NCBI RefSeq assembly: GCF_001509795.1
Contig: NZ_LLZN01000045.1
Coordinates: forward strand, 1 to 64,000
Source of the DNA: Streptomyces sp. NRRL WC-3605
GTDB taxonomy: Bacteria; Actinomycetota; Actinomycetes; Streptomycetales; Streptomycetaceae
Length of the DNA: 64,000 nt
Reading direction: 5' to 3'
This document shows, piece after piece, positions 27,401 through 36,886 of this stretch. Positions within the stretch are counted from its first letter, which is position 1. Every line of letters starts with the position of its first letter. The notes below the pieces were generated by a model that did no database searches, was not told the origin of the DNA, and was given only the letters and a program-made list of their open reading frames with translations. The position numbers and the translations under genes are program-made.

Positions 27401-28466
27401 GCTGATCACCACCACCCGCTGGGTCGAACTCTCCGCGCAGGTCCGCGACCAGGCGGCGACCCGCCTGGAGCTGCGCATGGGTGATCCGATGGACTCGGAG
27501 ATCGACACCCGCAAGGCGCGCTCGGTGCCCCGCAGCGGGGGCCGGGGCATCACCGCCGACAGCAAGATGCACTTCCTCGCCGGCCTGCCCCGGCTGGACG
27601 GCAGCGGCTCCCTCGACGACCTCGGAGACGGAGTCGCCCACCTGGTCGGCGAGGTGGCCAGGCACTGGCCGGGCCCGGCCGCCCCGCAGGTCCGGATGCT
27701 GCCGCACCGGCTGCCGCTCGCCGAACTCCCGGCGCCCGAGCCGACCGAGGGCGGCGGTATGCGGCTCCCCCTCGGCATCGACCAGGACGCCCTGGAACCG
27801 GTGTGGCACGACTTCAGCCGTACTCCGCACCTGATCGTCGTCGGGGACACGGAGAGCGGCAAGACCAATCTGCTGCGCCGGATCACCGCGGGCATCACCG
27901 CCCGCTACGCCCCGCACGAGGCGAAGATCATCGCGGTGGACTACCGGCGCACCCTGGTGGACGGCATCCCGGAGGAGTACCGCATCGGGCACGTCATCTC
28001 CCTGGACAACCTCAAGGAGACCGTCGACGGTGCCGCCCGCGCGATGAAGACCCGCGTCCCCGGAGCGGACATCGCCCCCGCCCGGATGCGTGCCTGCGAC
28101 TGGTGGTCGGGTCCGCGGCTGTTCATCCTGGTCGACGACTACGACATGGTCTCGGGCAACTCGTTCCAGAGCCCCTTCGAGCCGCTCTTCGAGCATCTGA
28201 CGCTCGGTTTCGAGATGGGTCTGCACCTCGTCGTCGCCCGGAGTGCCATGGGCGCGGGCCGGGGTCTGAGCGACGCCCTCATCCGCCGGATGGACGAGGC
28301 GAACAACCCCGCGATCCTGCTCTCCTGCCCGCCCACGGAGGGCCGTCTCTTCGGCAACGCCAAGCCCGTGAACCTGCCGCCGGGCCGGGCCCTCCACATC
28401 GCCCGCCGCAAGGCGCGGTTGATGCAGACCGCGTTGGTCGAGCCGGCAGCCGGACAGGAGGGCTGA
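24426..28466 (+). CDS. eccC: Type VII secretion FtsK/SpoIIIE ATPase EccC (fused EccCa/EccCb)
   Basis: A 1346-aa protein with a TTG start at 24426, nine bases after GGAGG. Two N-terminal transmembrane helices lie around 38-58 and 62-82 (LPMALMSVSMMLMFL; IYLAMGVMALSAGAML). Three FtsK/SpoIIIE ATPase domains follow, with Walker A GATGSGKSE (about 500-508), GGSQSGKST (about 855-863) and GDTESGKTN (about 1140-1148), and Walker B LFVVVDEF, VFMVVDGW and LFILVDDY. The single-chain organisation is like other Streptomyces EccC rather than the split mycobacterial EccCa1/Cb1. It energises export and recognises WXG100 tails through its C-terminal domain. The gene ends just before a strong bidirectional terminator. 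Confidence 0.95.
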   Translation: MSVVLFRRPARRRGPEMPEGQLTLQEPPVLAETVPDTSAIWTYLPMALMSVSMMLMFLRPGGGNGVFIYLAMGVMALSAGAMLLGQLMRRSSERKHRLKGERRDYLRYLAQIRKRVRSTIVEQQRALAWRHPEPSSLRSLARTSRLWERRPADEDFGEVRLAVGEQQLALTLNPVSTRPVEDLEPLCAHALRRFVRAYSTIPEQPLGLYLRSSARVLLRPETAPGEESAASSSASEGAGDEAVRALLRAALGQLAVFHAPEELWIGLCVSDERRADWEWVKWLPHALHPHEEDGAGQVRRITSDLTELDDLLGAEFAERPGFDPDARPGRDEPYTVVVLDGVTVPEGHRWEGHGYRNAVVLDVSGALRWRPGRNTLRLTVGPDQVNLVRTDRSRKERSVPLGRPDRLGPLGAESLARLLASRRMSLGTDIAQPLDSDVELTTLLGIPDLHRHDTKALFARHTGSARLRVPIAVGVDGRPVELDIKESAQGGMGPHGMLIGATGSGKSELLRTLVLGLALTNSSETLNFVLVDFKGGATFLGLEELPHTSAVITNLADEVALVERMQDALHGELIRRQELLRAAGNYTSALEYERARAGGAGLTPLPSLFVVVDEFSELLSAHREFMDLFVMIGRLGRSLGVHLLLASQRLDEGRMHQLESHLSYRIGLRTFSAMESRGVLGVPDAYELPAQPGSGYLKSGVEALTRFRAAYSSGTYRRRTGAVVQARVASQVVPWTSGWVVPRTLDPAPVTEPEAEEGGDEETLLDVALDRLRDSGPAAHQVWLPPLDEPSPLDALLPGIAPDPERGLSAAGWSGTGRLRVPVGLVDKPFEQRRDPLVVDLSGAGGHVAIAGGSQSGKSTLARTLIAALALTHTPAEIQFYCLDFGGGGLSQFAALPHVGGVAARLNPERVHRAVAEVMTLLARREQFFVDHTIDSMQSYRRRRAAGEFPDEPFGDVFMVVDGWSTVRQDYDDLVPKFNELAARGLNYGIHLLITTTRWVELSAQVRDQAATRLELRMGDPMDSEIDTRKARSVPRSGGRGITADSKMHFLAGLPRLDGSGSLDDLGDGVAHLVGEVARHWPGPAAPQVRMLPHRLPLAELPAPEPTEGGGMRLPLGIDQDALEPVWHDFSRTPHLIVVGDTESGKTNLLRRITAGITARYAPHEAKIIAVDYRRTLVDGIPEEYRIGHVISLDNLKETVDGAARAMKTRVPGADIAPARMRACDWWSGPRLFILVDDYDMVSGNSFQSPFEPLFEHLTLGFEMGLHLVVARSAMGAGRGLSDALIRRMDEANNPAILLSCPPTEGRLFGNAKPVNLPPGRALHIARRKARLMQTALVEPAAGQEG

Positions 28467-28470
28467 GGCA

Positions 28471-28505
28471 CGACGGCGGGGGCCACTCGGTGGCCCCCGC
28501 CGTCG
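28471..28505. terminator. Bidirectional terminator between eccC and the mycosin gene
   Basis: A perfect 15-bp inverted repeat (28471-28485 with 28491-28505, 5-nt loop CTCGG) fills the 58-bp gap between convergent genes. Its position and symmetry fit a shared factor-independent terminator lacking a T-run, common in Streptomyces. Confidence 0.85.
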
Positions 28506-28524
28506 CCGTACCGCGTCCGGACCG

Positions 28525-29748
28525 TCAGTCCCGGGTCGCTCCCCCGTCGCCGGCCCGTGCCGGGCGCCAGCCGCGGGCGCGAGCCCGGGGCAGGGCGAAA
28601 GCGGCCCACAGGACGGCCAGGACGGCGCCGGAGCCGAGCAGGACCAAGAGCGTGGCCCGGTCGGTGGCGGAGTCGGCATCCGATGTGTCACGGACGACGA
28701 CACGTTCCGCGGCGTGGTCGCCGGCGGCGGGTGCCTCCGCATCGCCGAGGACCGTGGTCACGGCGGCGTACGCGTCCAGCTGCGGGATGCCTGCGGGGTA
28801 CGCGGTCGCGGTCAGCCGGTGGTTGACGGCCTCGGGCGAGTCGTCCGGGTGGGCGGCGCGCACCACCGCGGCGGCCCCGGCGGCAAAGGCGGCGGCGACC
28901 GAGGCGCCGGCTCCCAGGTAGTGGCCGTCACCGCGCGGGCCACCGGAGACCACCCCGGCCCCGGGGGCGGCCAGGTCGATGCCCGTGGTGGGCAGGGCCC
29001 GCTCCGGGCGGAGGCCGCCGGGGAGCATGTCGGCGACGGAGAGGACCCCGGGTTCCCCGGCCGGCCAGTACACCCGGGGCGGGATCGCGTCGACGTCGCC
29101 CCGCGTCGGCGGGTCGGGGGTCGCCGCGGCGACGACGACGGCGCCCGCGCGGCGGGCGTCCGCGACGGCACGGCTCAGGTCCTTGTCCCGGCGCGGCAGG
29201 GCCACCGTGACGGCGATGACGTCGGCCCCGGCCTCGGTCGCCGCACGTACCGCCGCCGCGACGAGCGCCGCATCCGCCCGGCCGCGCGTGTCCGTGCCCC
29301 GCAGGGCGAGGATGCGCGCGCCTGGGGCGACTCCGATGAGACGGGCGTCCCTACCGGCGATCAGCCCGGCCAGGAACGTGCCGTGCCCCACGCAGTCCTC
29401 GGCGGCAGCGCCCTTGGCGGTGACACGGCCGTCCAGGCCGTCGGCGTCGGGGGCCACGCCGGTGTCGATCAGGGCGACGGTCGCCCCCGCGCCGATGCCG
29501 TGCCCGTGCGTCCGGTCCAGGTCGAGGCGCTGACGGGACCAGTCCTGCCTCCTCGCCCTCTCCCGCGAGGGGGCGGTGCATGCGGCGTCCGCGTCGAGCG
29601 CGGACGGCATCGCCGGCAGTTCCTGGCCCTTCGTCCCGTCGGCCACAGGGGGCCCCGAGCGGGGCGCCGGGTGCGCGGTGACGGCCGTGGGCAGCAGCAG
29701 TGCGGCGGCGAGGCCGGCGCCGGACAGCAGACGGGCGGCGGGCCTCAC
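28525..29748 (-). CDS. mycP: Mycosin-like S8 serine protease of the type VII locus (divergent active site)
   Basis: A 407-aa subtilase with a signal peptide ([21 protein letters not shown]), catalytic Asp95 (LIDTGV), His122 (GHGTFLAGL) and Ser283 ([13 protein letters not shown]), and a C-terminal transmembrane helix (about 373-392) with short basic tail. This topology is that of MycP proteases that process ESX substrates and stabilise the complex. Two oddities: the usual GTS around the Ser is GAS, and the oxyanion-hole Asn expected after VVVAAA is absent (ATPDPP). Activity may therefore be reduced. The GTG start overlaps the stop of the EccA-like gene (GTGA), so the two are translationally coupled. 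Confidence 0.85.
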   Translation of the reverse strand: MRPAARLLSGAGLAAALLLPTAVTAHPAPRSGPPVADGTKGQELPAMPSALDADAACTAPSRERARRQDWSRQRLDLDRTHGHGIGAGATVALIDTGVAPDADGLDGRVTAKGAAAEDCVGHGTFLAGLIAGRDARLIGVAPGARILALRGTDTRGRADAALVAAAVRAATEAGADVIAVTVALPRRDKDLSRAVADARRAGAVVVAAATPDPPTRGDVDAIPPRVYWPAGEPGVLSVADMLPGGLRPERALPTTGIDLAAPGAGVVSGGPRGDGHYLGAGASVAAAFAAGAAAVVRAAHPDDSPEAVNHRLTATAYPAGIPQLDAYAAVTTVLGDAEAPAAGDHAAERVVVRDTSDADSATDRATLLVLLGSGAVLAVLWAAFALPRARARGWRPARAGDGGATRD

Positions 29749-32700
29749 AGTCCGGCCGCCTTCGGGGCGGCTGCCACGTCCTCAGGAAGGAGGATGCGCA
29801 GGTCGTCCAGGGTCGGCGCGGCCAGTGAACTGAGCCGCCCCGCCTGACGGGTGACCATCGACTCGAGCACCTGCCGGGCCAGCCGGGCATTGCCGAACGA
29901 GCGGTCCCGGGGCAGCGCGTCGAAGTACGACTTGAGCACCGGGCCGGTGCCCGGTCCGCACTCGTAGCCCATGCTCGCGGCCTGGGCGCGCACGATGGTG
30001 ACCAGCTCCTCGGAGGAGTAGTCGGCGAAGGTGATCCGGCGCGGGAAGCGGGAGGACAGACCCGGGTTGGAGGCCAGGAAGCGTTCCATCTCGTCGGTGT
30101 AGCCGGCGACGATGACGACCACCTCGTCGCGGTGGTCCTCCATCAGCTTCAGCAGGGTGTCCACGGCCTCCTGGCCGAAGTCGGCGCCGCCGCCCTGCGG
30201 GGTGAGGGTGTACGCCTCGTCGATGAACAGCACACCACCGCGGGCCCGTTCGAAGACCTCGCGCGTGAGCTGCGCGGTGTGCCCGATGTAGCGCCCGACG
30301 AGGTCGGCGCGGGCCGCCTCCACCAGCTGGCCCCGCTGCAGGATGCCGAGCTGGGTCAGGATCTCGCCGTAGAGGCGGGCCACGGTGGTCTTGCCCGTGC
30401 CGGGCGGACCCGTGAAGACCAGATGGTGGCTCAGGGAGGGGACCGGCAGCCCGGCGGCGGCGCGGTGGCGGGCCGTGGTGATGAGGTTGACCAGATCCGC
30501 GACGTCGCGCTTGACCTCGGCCAGACCGATCATGTCGCCGAGGCGGGTCAGCGGGTCGTCCTGCGGGGTGCCGGTCTCGGCGGCCTTCGCGGCGGCGGCG
30601 GCCGACACGTCCTCCGGCAGCAGCAGTCTCAGGTCGTGCTCGCCGACCTGGGCCTGCGCGGCGAGCCGGACCGCCTGCCGGTCCACCATCTCCTCGAACA
30701 CCCCGCGCGCCGCACGGCCGTTGCCGAACCCGGCGTCCCTGGGCATCGCCTCGAAGTGCGCCGCGAGCGCCTGCGCGGTGCCCTCGCCCAGCTCGTACTG
30801 GTGCTGGGCGCACATGTTCTCCATGATGGCGACCAGTTCGGGCACGGAGTAGTTCTCGAACTCGACGGTCCGGGAGAAGCGTGAGGCCAGACCGGGGTTG
30901 GAACCGAGGAAGGACTCCATCTCGCGGGAGTACCCGGCCGCGACCACGACCACGTCGTCGCGGTGGTCCTCCATCAGCTTCAGCAGCGTGTCGACCGCCT
31001 CCCGGCCGAAGTCCGCGCCGCCGTTGCCGCTGTCCGCGGTGAGGGTGTAGGCCTCGTCGATGAACAGGACGCCACCGAGGGCCCGTTGGAAGGTCTCGGT
31101 GGTCTTGATCGCGGTGCCGCCGACGACCTGCGCCACCAGGTCGGCGCGGGAGACCTCCACGAGGTGGCCGCTGCGCAGGGAGCCCAGTTCCGCCAGGATC
31201 GCCCCGTAGAGGCGGGCGACGGTGGTCTTGCCGGTGCCCGGCGGACCGGCGAAGATCAGATGTCTGCTCATCGGCGGCGCGGACATGCCGAGCTGCTCGC
31301 GGCGCTGAGCGAGCTGGGTCAGGTTGACCAGGGTGCCGACCTGCTGTTTGACGTTCTCCAGGCCGATCAGCGCGTTGAGAGCGCCGAGCGGGCCGTCCAC
31401 GCGGTCCGGCGCGGGCCCGTCCGCGGCGCCGGATCCGGCCGGGTCGGTGTTCTCGGCGCTGCCGCTGCCCCAGGCGTCCCGCTTGCCGTTCCCGGTGCTC
31501 TTCAGGCCGTCCACGGCGAGCCGTTCGCCCGGGGTCGTCTGGACGAGCCCGCCGCCCTCGTTCTCCCGGGCGAGGCAGTTCACGAGGGAGACCGGCGCGG
31601 TGGACTCCACCCGGAAGCCGTCCTGGGCCCCGCCGGAGACCTCGCAGCCGCTGAGCGAGGCGAGCGCCCCTTCCCGGAGCAGGAATCCGTGCCCCTGCGG
31701 CGCGTGGACCGTGGTGCGGTTGGCGGTCAGCTCGCCGCCCGCGGCGACCACCACACCGTCCTCACCGGACACCTCGACGCGGAAGTCCCGGACGGTGACG
31801 TTGCCACCGTCCTCCACGATCAGGCCGCTGGTGGCCGTGTCGGAGACGCCGCCGCCGGCCAGGTAGAGGGTGCTGCCGGCGGCCACGCGGACGCCCGCGC
31901 CCTTCGGCCGGACGATCTCGCAGTCCTCGGCCCTGCCGCGGGCGTCCTTGCCCGCCGCGATGCCGTCTCCGGAGGGCTCCACGAGACGGGCCCGGCGCAG
32001 CAGCGGGTTGGCCCCGCCGCGCACCGATATCGCGGGCGAGCCGCCGATCACCTCCAGGCGGTCCAGCTCCGGCGCCGAGTCCTCCTCCAGCAGCAGTCCC
32101 GTCTGCTCGCAGTCACGGACCGTGAGACCGGTCAGCGCCGGGGACGCGGCGCCCGCCACCCGGAGCGCCGTGCCCTGAGCGCCGTCGACCCAGCAGTCCT
32201 CGAAGGTGCCGCGGGCCCGGTCGGTGATGACGACGCCCTGGCCCCGGGTCCGCGAGACACGGCAGCGGCGCAGCACCGGATCGGTGCCCCCGGCCAGCGC
32301 GATCCCGTTCCCGGAGGCCCCGGTGACCCGGACGTCCTCCAGCGTCGTACGGCCCGCGCTGCTCAGGTGCACTCCGGTGCTGGTGTCGTGCACGACGGTC
32401 CGCACCACCGTGAGGGAGCAGTTCTGCTCCAGGGCGATGGACGGCTTGTCCGTGGAGGAGATGTCGCAGTCCTCGACGCTGCCGGTGGAGTCGCCGTTGG
32501 CGAGCAGGCCGTTGCCGCGTGCGGCCCGTACCGTGCAGCCGCGCAGCCGCGCCTCCCCCTGTTCGGCGAGGACGACTCCGCTGGTGCCCAGGTGCTCGAA
32601 CGTGCAGGACTCCACGGTGGTCGGAGTCGTCGAGGTGACGACGACGCCCGCGCCCTGGGGGTTGCTCACCCGGCAGTCCCGCAGCGCCAGGGAGCCGGTG

Positions 32701-33059
32701 CCCCCGGCCAGGACCGCGGTCCACGCGGCGCCGACGATCTCGCAGCCGTCGAGCGCGGCCTGCCCGCGCCGTACGTCCACGGCGGGCAGCTCGGCGTCAC
32801 CGCCGCGCAGGGACAGTTCGGAGAGCATGACGGCGTCGGCGCGCAGGGCGAGGACGCTGCCCGAACGTGGCCGGATCTCCACCGTGCCCCGGCCTTCGGC
32901 GGCGGTGAGGGTGACCCGGGTGTGGATCACCAGGTTCTCCGCGTACGTCCCGGGCCGGACGCTGATCAGCGCGCCGGTACGGGCAGCCGCGAGTGCCTCA
33001 CCGATCGTCCGGTAGCGGTCCCGCTCCCCGGGACCGACCGTCAGTACCTGGCGCGACAC
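29745..33059 (-). CDS. EccA-like double AAA+ ATPase with N-terminal parallel beta-helix
   Basis: An 1104-aa protein starting at GTG 33057-33059 ([16 protein letters not shown]) with AAGGAGG 7 nt upstream. Residues about 1-500 are a right-handed parallel beta-helix: repeated turns of the kind [16 protein letters not shown] and [16 protein letters not shown]. Two CbbX/EccA-type AAA+ domains follow, each with [15 protein letters not shown] (Walker A near 611 and 890) and [12 protein letters not shown] (Walker B), and Arg-rich sensor regions ([20 protein letters not shown]). EccA of mycobacterial ESX has one AAA+ domain behind TPR repeats; here a beta-helix replaces them and the ATPase is duplicated. 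It likely acts as a cytosolic substrate-remodelling ATPase coupled to the mycosin gene. Confidence 0.85.
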   Translation of the reverse strand: MSRQVLTVGPGERDRYRTIGEALAAARTGALISVRPGTYAENLVIHTRVTLTAAEGRGTVEIRPRSGSVLALRADAVMLSELSLRGGDAELPAVDVRRGQAALDGCEIVGAAWTAVLAGGTGSLALRDCRVSNPQGAGVVVTSTTPTTVESCTFEHLGTSGVVLAEQGEARLRGCTVRAARGNGLLANGDSTGSVEDCDISSTDKPSIALEQNCSLTVVRTVVHDTSTGVHLSSAGRTTLEDVRVTGASGNGIALAGGTDPVLRRCRVSRTRGQGVVITDRARGTFEDCWVDGAQGTALRVAGAASPALTGLTVRDCEQTGLLLEEDSAPELDRLEVIGGSPAISVRGGANPLLRRARLVEPSGDGIAAGKDARGRAEDCEIVRPKGAGVRVAAGSTLYLAGGGVSDTATSGLIVEDGGNVTVRDFRVEVSGEDGVVVAAGGELTANRTTVHAPQGHGFLLREGALASLSGCEVSGGAQDGFRVESTAPVSLVNCLARENEGGGLVQTTPGERLAVDGLKSTGNGKRDAWGSGSAENTDPAGSGAADGPAPDRVDGPLGALNALIGLENVKQQVGTLVNLTQLAQRREQLGMSAPPMSRHLIFAGPPGTGKTTVARLYGAILAELGSLRSGHLVEVSRADLVAQVVGGTAIKTTETFQRALGGVLFIDEAYTLTADSGNGGADFGREAVDTLLKLMEDHRDDVVVVAAGYSREMESFLGSNPGLASRFSRTVEFENYSVPELVAIMENMCAQHQYELGEGTAQALAAHFEAMPRDAGFGNGRAARGVFEEMVDRQAVRLAAQAQVGEHDLRLLLPEDVSAAAAAKAAETGTPQDDPLTRLGDMIGLAEVKRDVADLVNLITTARHRAAAGLPVPSLSHHLVFTGPPGTGKTTVARLYGEILTQLGILQRGQLVEAARADLVGRYIGHTAQLTREVFERARGGVLFIDEAYTLTPQGGGADFGQEAVDTLLKLMEDHRDEVVVIVAGYTDEMERFLASNPGLSSRFPRRITFADYSSEELVTIVRAQAASMGYECGPGTGPVLKSYFDALPRDRSFGNARLARQVLESMVTRQAGRLSSLAAPTLDDLRILLPEDVAAAPKAAGL

Positions 33060-33210
33060 GCACCAACCTCCTTGTGGGACAACGTTCTCAGCGGGTGTCC
33101 CCGGTCGTCGGGGACGGTGTCGGCGAGCCGACGGTGCCATCATGCCCCGCCGCCGGGGCGGCCGGGGGGCCGGGAGCGACGCTCTCGGCCGGAAGGCCTC
33201 GGGAGCGCGG

Positions 33211-34413
33211 TCAGACGCTCCACTTCTGGTTGTCGGTGCCGGCGCACGTCCACAGTTGCAGCCAGGCGCCGTTGCCCCGGTTGTTGTCCTTGATGTCGAC
33301 GCACTTGCCGACGACGGTGTTGACCAGGTCGTGGCGCTCGTTCAGGACGAACTTCTGGGCCGCGTTGCCACTGCACCGGGCGATCTGGATCGGGGTGCCG
33401 TCGTTGTAGTTCGCGTTGGCCACGTCCAGGCACAGGCCCTGGATGCGCAGGGTGCCGTCGGAGGCGAACTGCCACTTCTGGGCGACGCCGTTGTTGCAGT
33501 CCCACACGAACAGCTTCTTGCCGTCGCCGAAGTCGGCGTTCGGTACGTCGAGGCAGCGTCCGGAGAGGTGGCTGCGTATCGAGACGGGGGCGCTGAAGGT
33601 GACGCCCGAGCCGGTGTTCCTGGGCTGGTCGGCCCGGTCACCTCCGGATGTCTTCCCGCCGCCACTCGACTTGGCGGGTTCGTCCTTCTTGCCCGTGCCG
33701 TCGTCGGGCCGTTCCTTCGTGCCGCCGTCCTGCTTCGGCGTCTCCTTGCCCGAGTCCTGCGCCGCGGACCCGCCGGGGGTCTGCTTCACGGGCTTGTCGG
33801 GCTTGCCGGAGCTCTTCCCGCCGTGGTCGGGGGCGGCGGTGTCGGGCTTGGTCACCACGAAGTCGCCCGGCGCCTCCTGCGCGCCGCCACCGAGGACGGT
33901 CCCTCCCCCCTGTGCGGCCTTGGCGTCCTTGTCGTCGCCTCCGGTGAGCACGAGGAAGGGCACGGACACGAGCAGTGCCCCGGCGACCGCGGCCCCGGCC
34001 AGCGCCGCCTTGCCCGGCCGCCCCACGGTGGCGACCTGCTGCTGCGGCCGGTCGATGGCGGTCGCGGTCATCGTCCGTACCAGCGCGGGGAGCCGGCTCT
34101 TGGCCTCGGCGGCGGCGCCGGATTCGGAGTCCGACTCGGAGTCCGGCTCGGCCTCGGTCCCAGGCCGGCCGGGAGCGGATCCCGCCGCGGGAACGCCGGT
34201 CGTGGCACCGGCCTCGGCCGCCGTCTCCTCGGTCGCGGAACTGGCCGTCGACGCCTCAGACGTCGCCGTGCCGCCCTCGCCCGGGACGTGGGCGGTCTCC
34301 GCCTCGGGCCGGGGGTCCGGCTGTGCGGCGGTGGCCGCCGGGGCCGTCTCCTCGGCGGCGGAGCCGGACGTCACCTGCGCGGAGGCGGCGGTGGGCTGGA
34401 CGGGACGCGTCAC
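33211..34413 (-). CDS. Membrane-anchored ricin-type beta-trefoil lectin
   Basis: A 400-aa protein from GTG 34411-34413, which overlaps the upstream stop (GTGA). It has an acidic, low-complexity N-terminal half, one transmembrane helix at about 136-158 ([21 protein letters not shown]), a Lys/Gly/Pro-rich spacer and a C-terminal ricin B-type lectin (about 270-400) with three subdomains: [11 protein letters not shown]...[17 protein letters not shown]...AQKFVL and [11 protein letters not shown]...NQKWSV. Ricin lectins bind galactosyl/xylosyl glycans. Orientation of a single helix after a long disordered head suggests an extracytoplasmic lectin. Its anchor resembles that of the bulb-type lectin at 35644-36771. 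The link to type VII secretion is by location. Confidence 0.85.
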   Translation of the reverse strand: MTRPVQPTAASAQVTSGSAAEETAPAATAAQPDPRPEAETAHVPGEGGTATSEASTASSATEETAAEAGATTGVPAAGSAPGRPGTEAEPDSESDSESGAAAEAKSRLPALVRTMTATAIDRPQQQVATVGRPGKAALAGAAVAGALLVSVPFLVLTGGDDKDAKAAQGGGTVLGGGAQEAPGDFVVTKPDTAAPDHGGKSSGKPDKPVKQTPGGSAAQDSGKETPKQDGGTKERPDDGTGKKDEPAKSSGGGKTSGGDRADQPRNTGSGVTFSAPVSIRSHLSGRCLDVPNADFGDGKKLFVWDCNNGVAQKWQFASDGTLRIQGLCLDVANANYNDGTPIQIARCSGNAAQKFVLNERHDLVNTVVGKCVDIKDNNRGNGAWLQLWTCAGTDNQKWSV

Positions 34414-35162
34414 GGGGTCCTCCCTGTGGTGTGGGGCCAGGGTTCAGAGGAACGGTGGGGCTCGGCCCCGTGGGGAGCCGGGCGCGCCCGCTCGGCGTCC
34501 GGTTCGGGTCCGGGTAAGGCGTCCAGGAGCCTGTCCAGCGGGACGAGTAGGGGTGCCGCGGCGCCGGCGTTGACCATCAGCTGCGCGCCGGAGCCGTGCA
34601 GTGACCGGGCGAGTTCTTCCGCCGGGACCCTGTCATGGCGAAGTGCCGCGGACATGAACGCGTGTTCCGCCGAGGTGAACGAGAGGATCACCGGCACCCC
34701 GTCCAGACCGGCCGCCGTCAGCGGCCCGCCGTCCGGTCCGCGCACCACCGTGATCTCCGCTCGGGCGAGCGCCGCGATCGCCTCGTCCACCGAGCCGTAT
34801 CCGGTGGCGGCCCGCTGTGCGGCCGCGTCCACCGGGTCGGTGGGCTCCGGCCAGCCGAGCACCCTCGCGGAGGGCCGGTAGTCCGGGTTCGGGCGGTAGT
34901 CCCCGACGTCCCCGCTCTCGTCGGACTGCCACTCTCCCATCACCGCCCATGCGGGGGGCGTGCGGTCCTGGGTCCAGTCGGGGTCCACCATCCCGATCCA
35001 GTGGCCGGGCGCCCGGCGGGCCGCGTCCCGCACCGCCTCGGGTATCTCGGGGCTGTCGGTGGCCCCTGCCGCGTCGGAGCCTGACGACTGCGCGGGCCCC
35101 GGCCCGGAGCCGGCGGGCACGTCGGGCCCACCCTCCAGCCGTTGTCCGGGCCGCATCTCCAC
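34410..35162 (-). CDS. SseB-like type VII secretion-associated protein
   Basis: About 250 aa from GTG 35160-35162 (MEMRPGQRLEGG), chosen because the frame upstream lacks family-like sequence; GAAGAG lies 5 nt upstream, and an internal ATG at 35154-35156 is an alternative. The central part (HWIGMVDPDWT, PPAWAVMGEWQSDESG) and the C-terminal alpha/beta domain (GVPVILSFTSAEHAFMSAAL ... LMVNAGAAAPLLVPLDRL) resemble SseB-domain proteins often annotated as type VII secretion-associated in Streptomyces. No membrane segment. It is coupled to the ricin lectin gene by a GTGA overlap, so the pair are likely made together. The molecular role is unknown. Confidence 0.65.
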   Translation of the reverse strand: MEMRPGQRLEGGPDVPAGSGPGPAQSSGSDAAGATDSPEIPEAVRDAARRAPGHWIGMVDPDWTQDRTPPAWAVMGEWQSDESGDVGDYRPNPDYRPSARVLGWPEPTDPVDAAAQRAATGYGSVDEAIAALARAEITVVRGPDGGPLTAAGLDGVPVILSFTSAEHAFMSAALRHDRVPAEELARSLHGSGAQLMVNAGAAAPLLVPLDRLLDALPGPEPDAERARPAPHGAEPHRSSEPWPHTTGRTP

Positions 35163-35643
35163 CTGAACTCTTCGGTCGGTACGAACACTTGGATGCCGTC
35201 GTCGGCCCGCTCGCGCGCCGACGATGATCAGATCAGGAGCCCCAGGATGCCACACGAGAATCGCCCGTTGTGGGGCGGGCACGGTCCGAATCGCCTGCCC
35301 ACGTGCCCGTTTGAAGCCCGGGTCGGGAACTTTCCGGGAGCACCGAGGCGTGAGCGGACAAAGTGACGGGGGAGTTGGGAGGGGTGGTCGGCCGATCACC
35401 GTGCATTCGGGCTAAGTTGGGCCGCACGGGAAGACCTCTTGGCTCGGGAGGGCGCCGGATCGGCCTGCGGCCGCCACCGCGGCGGGCCGGTGCCCCTCGA
35501 TGACCGGGACCGGGCTTCACACCGGTCCGCCCCGGCGCGGCGCGCGCGACCGACGTCCGCCGGGCTTCCCGGAGTTCGTCCAGCCGACCACTGCACGGGC
35601 CCCGGCCACAACCGACAGCTCCGCCACCGAGGAGGAGTACCGC
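35163..35643. other. 481-bp divergent region between the SseB-like gene and the bulb-type lectin gene
   Basis: No convincing gene is seen; frames crossing it are read-throughs upstream of the chosen starts. It must hold promoters for both directions. The clearest element is the GAGGAGG ribosome binding site at about 35627-35638 just ahead of the lectin ATG. Confidence 0.45.
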
Positions 35644-36771
35644 ATGTCCCCCCAACACCCCACCCCCGACGCGAACGCGGAGGCGGCCGCCACCCGCGCA
35701 GGGGGCACGGGTTCACCGTCCACGCCCTCCGCGCCGGAACAGCCGGCACCGAGTCAAGGCTCCGCCATGGAGCCCGAGCCCGGGAACACCGGGCAGGAAT
35801 CCGGGACCGAAGGGGCGAAGTCGCCGACCGGGACCGGGCCGGACGAGCGGCAGGCCCGAGGCGCGGGCGGGGAGGCCGGCGCCGAGACGGCGCAGTCCCA
35901 GAGCGCCGCGGGCGGAACGGCAAAGACGAAGAGCACCACCTCCGGGACGGCGGAGACCGCAAGCACCACCGCCCCGGCATCACCGTCGGCGACGAGCACG
36001 TCCACCGCGTCACCCGAGACACGCGCCGCCGTGGCCGCGGCCGCGGCCGTGGGAACCATGCCGCCGAACGCCAGGACGAGTACCGGTGTGGGAAGCGGAC
36101 GCCCCCGCAAGCCGATCCTCGCGGGAGCGGCGGTGGCCGGGGCCGCCCTGATCGCCATACCGCTGCTGCTCACCGGCAGCGCGAAGGACGACGGGCCTCC
36201 CGACTCCGCAAAAGGGCTGGCCGCGGGAGGTTCCGACACCGTCCTGAACCCGACGTCCGCCCCCGCCGCCCTCGACGACTACGTGGCCGAGAAGCCCAGT
36301 CCGTCCCCGAAGAAGACGAAGGCGACGAAGAGCGCGCCGGCGAAGCTCGCCCCACCGCCCGCCGCGCCCACGACGAAGTCCAGCCCCAGCGGCGAACAGG
36401 ACTCCAAGCCCAAGGCGAAGCCGAAGCCGAAGGCGACGCCGAAGCCGAACTGGAGCACCGAGACCGTCCACGCGCCCAGCGTCCTGGAGGTCAACCAGGC
36501 ATGGACCACCAACCGCATCCGGATGGTCATGCAGACCGACGGCAACCTGGTCGTCTACAACGAGCAGCGCAAGCCCATCTGGGCGTCCATGACCTTCGGC
36601 GCGAACCACCGGGCGATCTTCCAGCCGGACGGCAACCTGGTCATCCACAATGGCGAGGACCGCCCCATCTGGGCCTCTCAGACCTGGGGCCACGAAGGTG
36701 CCCAGCTGGTCCTGCGCGCCGACGCCAAGGTGGTCATCGTGCAGCACGGCGGAGTGCTCTGGTCGACGTGA
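35644..36771 (+). CDS. Membrane-anchored bulb-type (GNA-like) lectin
   Basis: A 375-aa protein from ATG 35644 (MSPQHPTPDANAEAAA), preceded by a strong GAGGAGG site. The N-terminal half is Ala/Thr/Glu-rich and disordered, followed by one transmembrane helix at about 159-179 ([19 protein letters not shown]), a Lys/Pro-rich spacer (SKPKAKPKPKATPKP) and a C-terminal B-lectin domain (about 280-375) with the mannose-binding signature QxDxNxVxY in MQTDGNLVVYN and a variant in FQPDGNLVIHN. The third repeat is degenerate (LRADAKVVIVQ). The head-anchor-spacer plan matches the ricin lectin on the other strand. It probably displays a mannose-type lectin at the cell surface. Confidence 0.85.
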   Translation: MSPQHPTPDANAEAAATRAGGTGSPSTPSAPEQPAPSQGSAMEPEPGNTGQESGTEGAKSPTGTGPDERQARGAGGEAGAETAQSQSAAGGTAKTKSTTSGTAETASTTAPASPSATSTSTASPETRAAVAAAAAVGTMPPNARTSTGVGSGRPRKPILAGAAVAGAALIAIPLLLTGSAKDDGPPDSAKGLAAGGSDTVLNPTSAPAALDDYVAEKPSPSPKKTKATKSAPAKLAPPPAAPTTKSSPSGEQDSKPKAKPKPKATPKPNWSTETVHAPSVLEVNQAWTTNRIRMVMQTDGNLVVYNEQRKPIWASMTFGANHRAIFQPDGNLVIHNGEDRPIWASQTWGHEGAQLVLRADAKVVIVQHGGVLWST

Positions 36772-36886
36772 CCCCTGCACGTCGGCGGAGCGCCCGGCGA
36801 CGGGGTCCGCGCTGCGCCGCGGGGCACTTTCACATAGGTCGGGCCATCCGGGGCATCCGGGGCCTACCAGCGAAAGGAGCTCCACC

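Noticed and set aside
24855..28742. 1295-aa minus-strand frame opposite eccC
   Set aside because: eccC on the plus strand has three Walker A/B sets; the antisense frame has none and spans the terminator.
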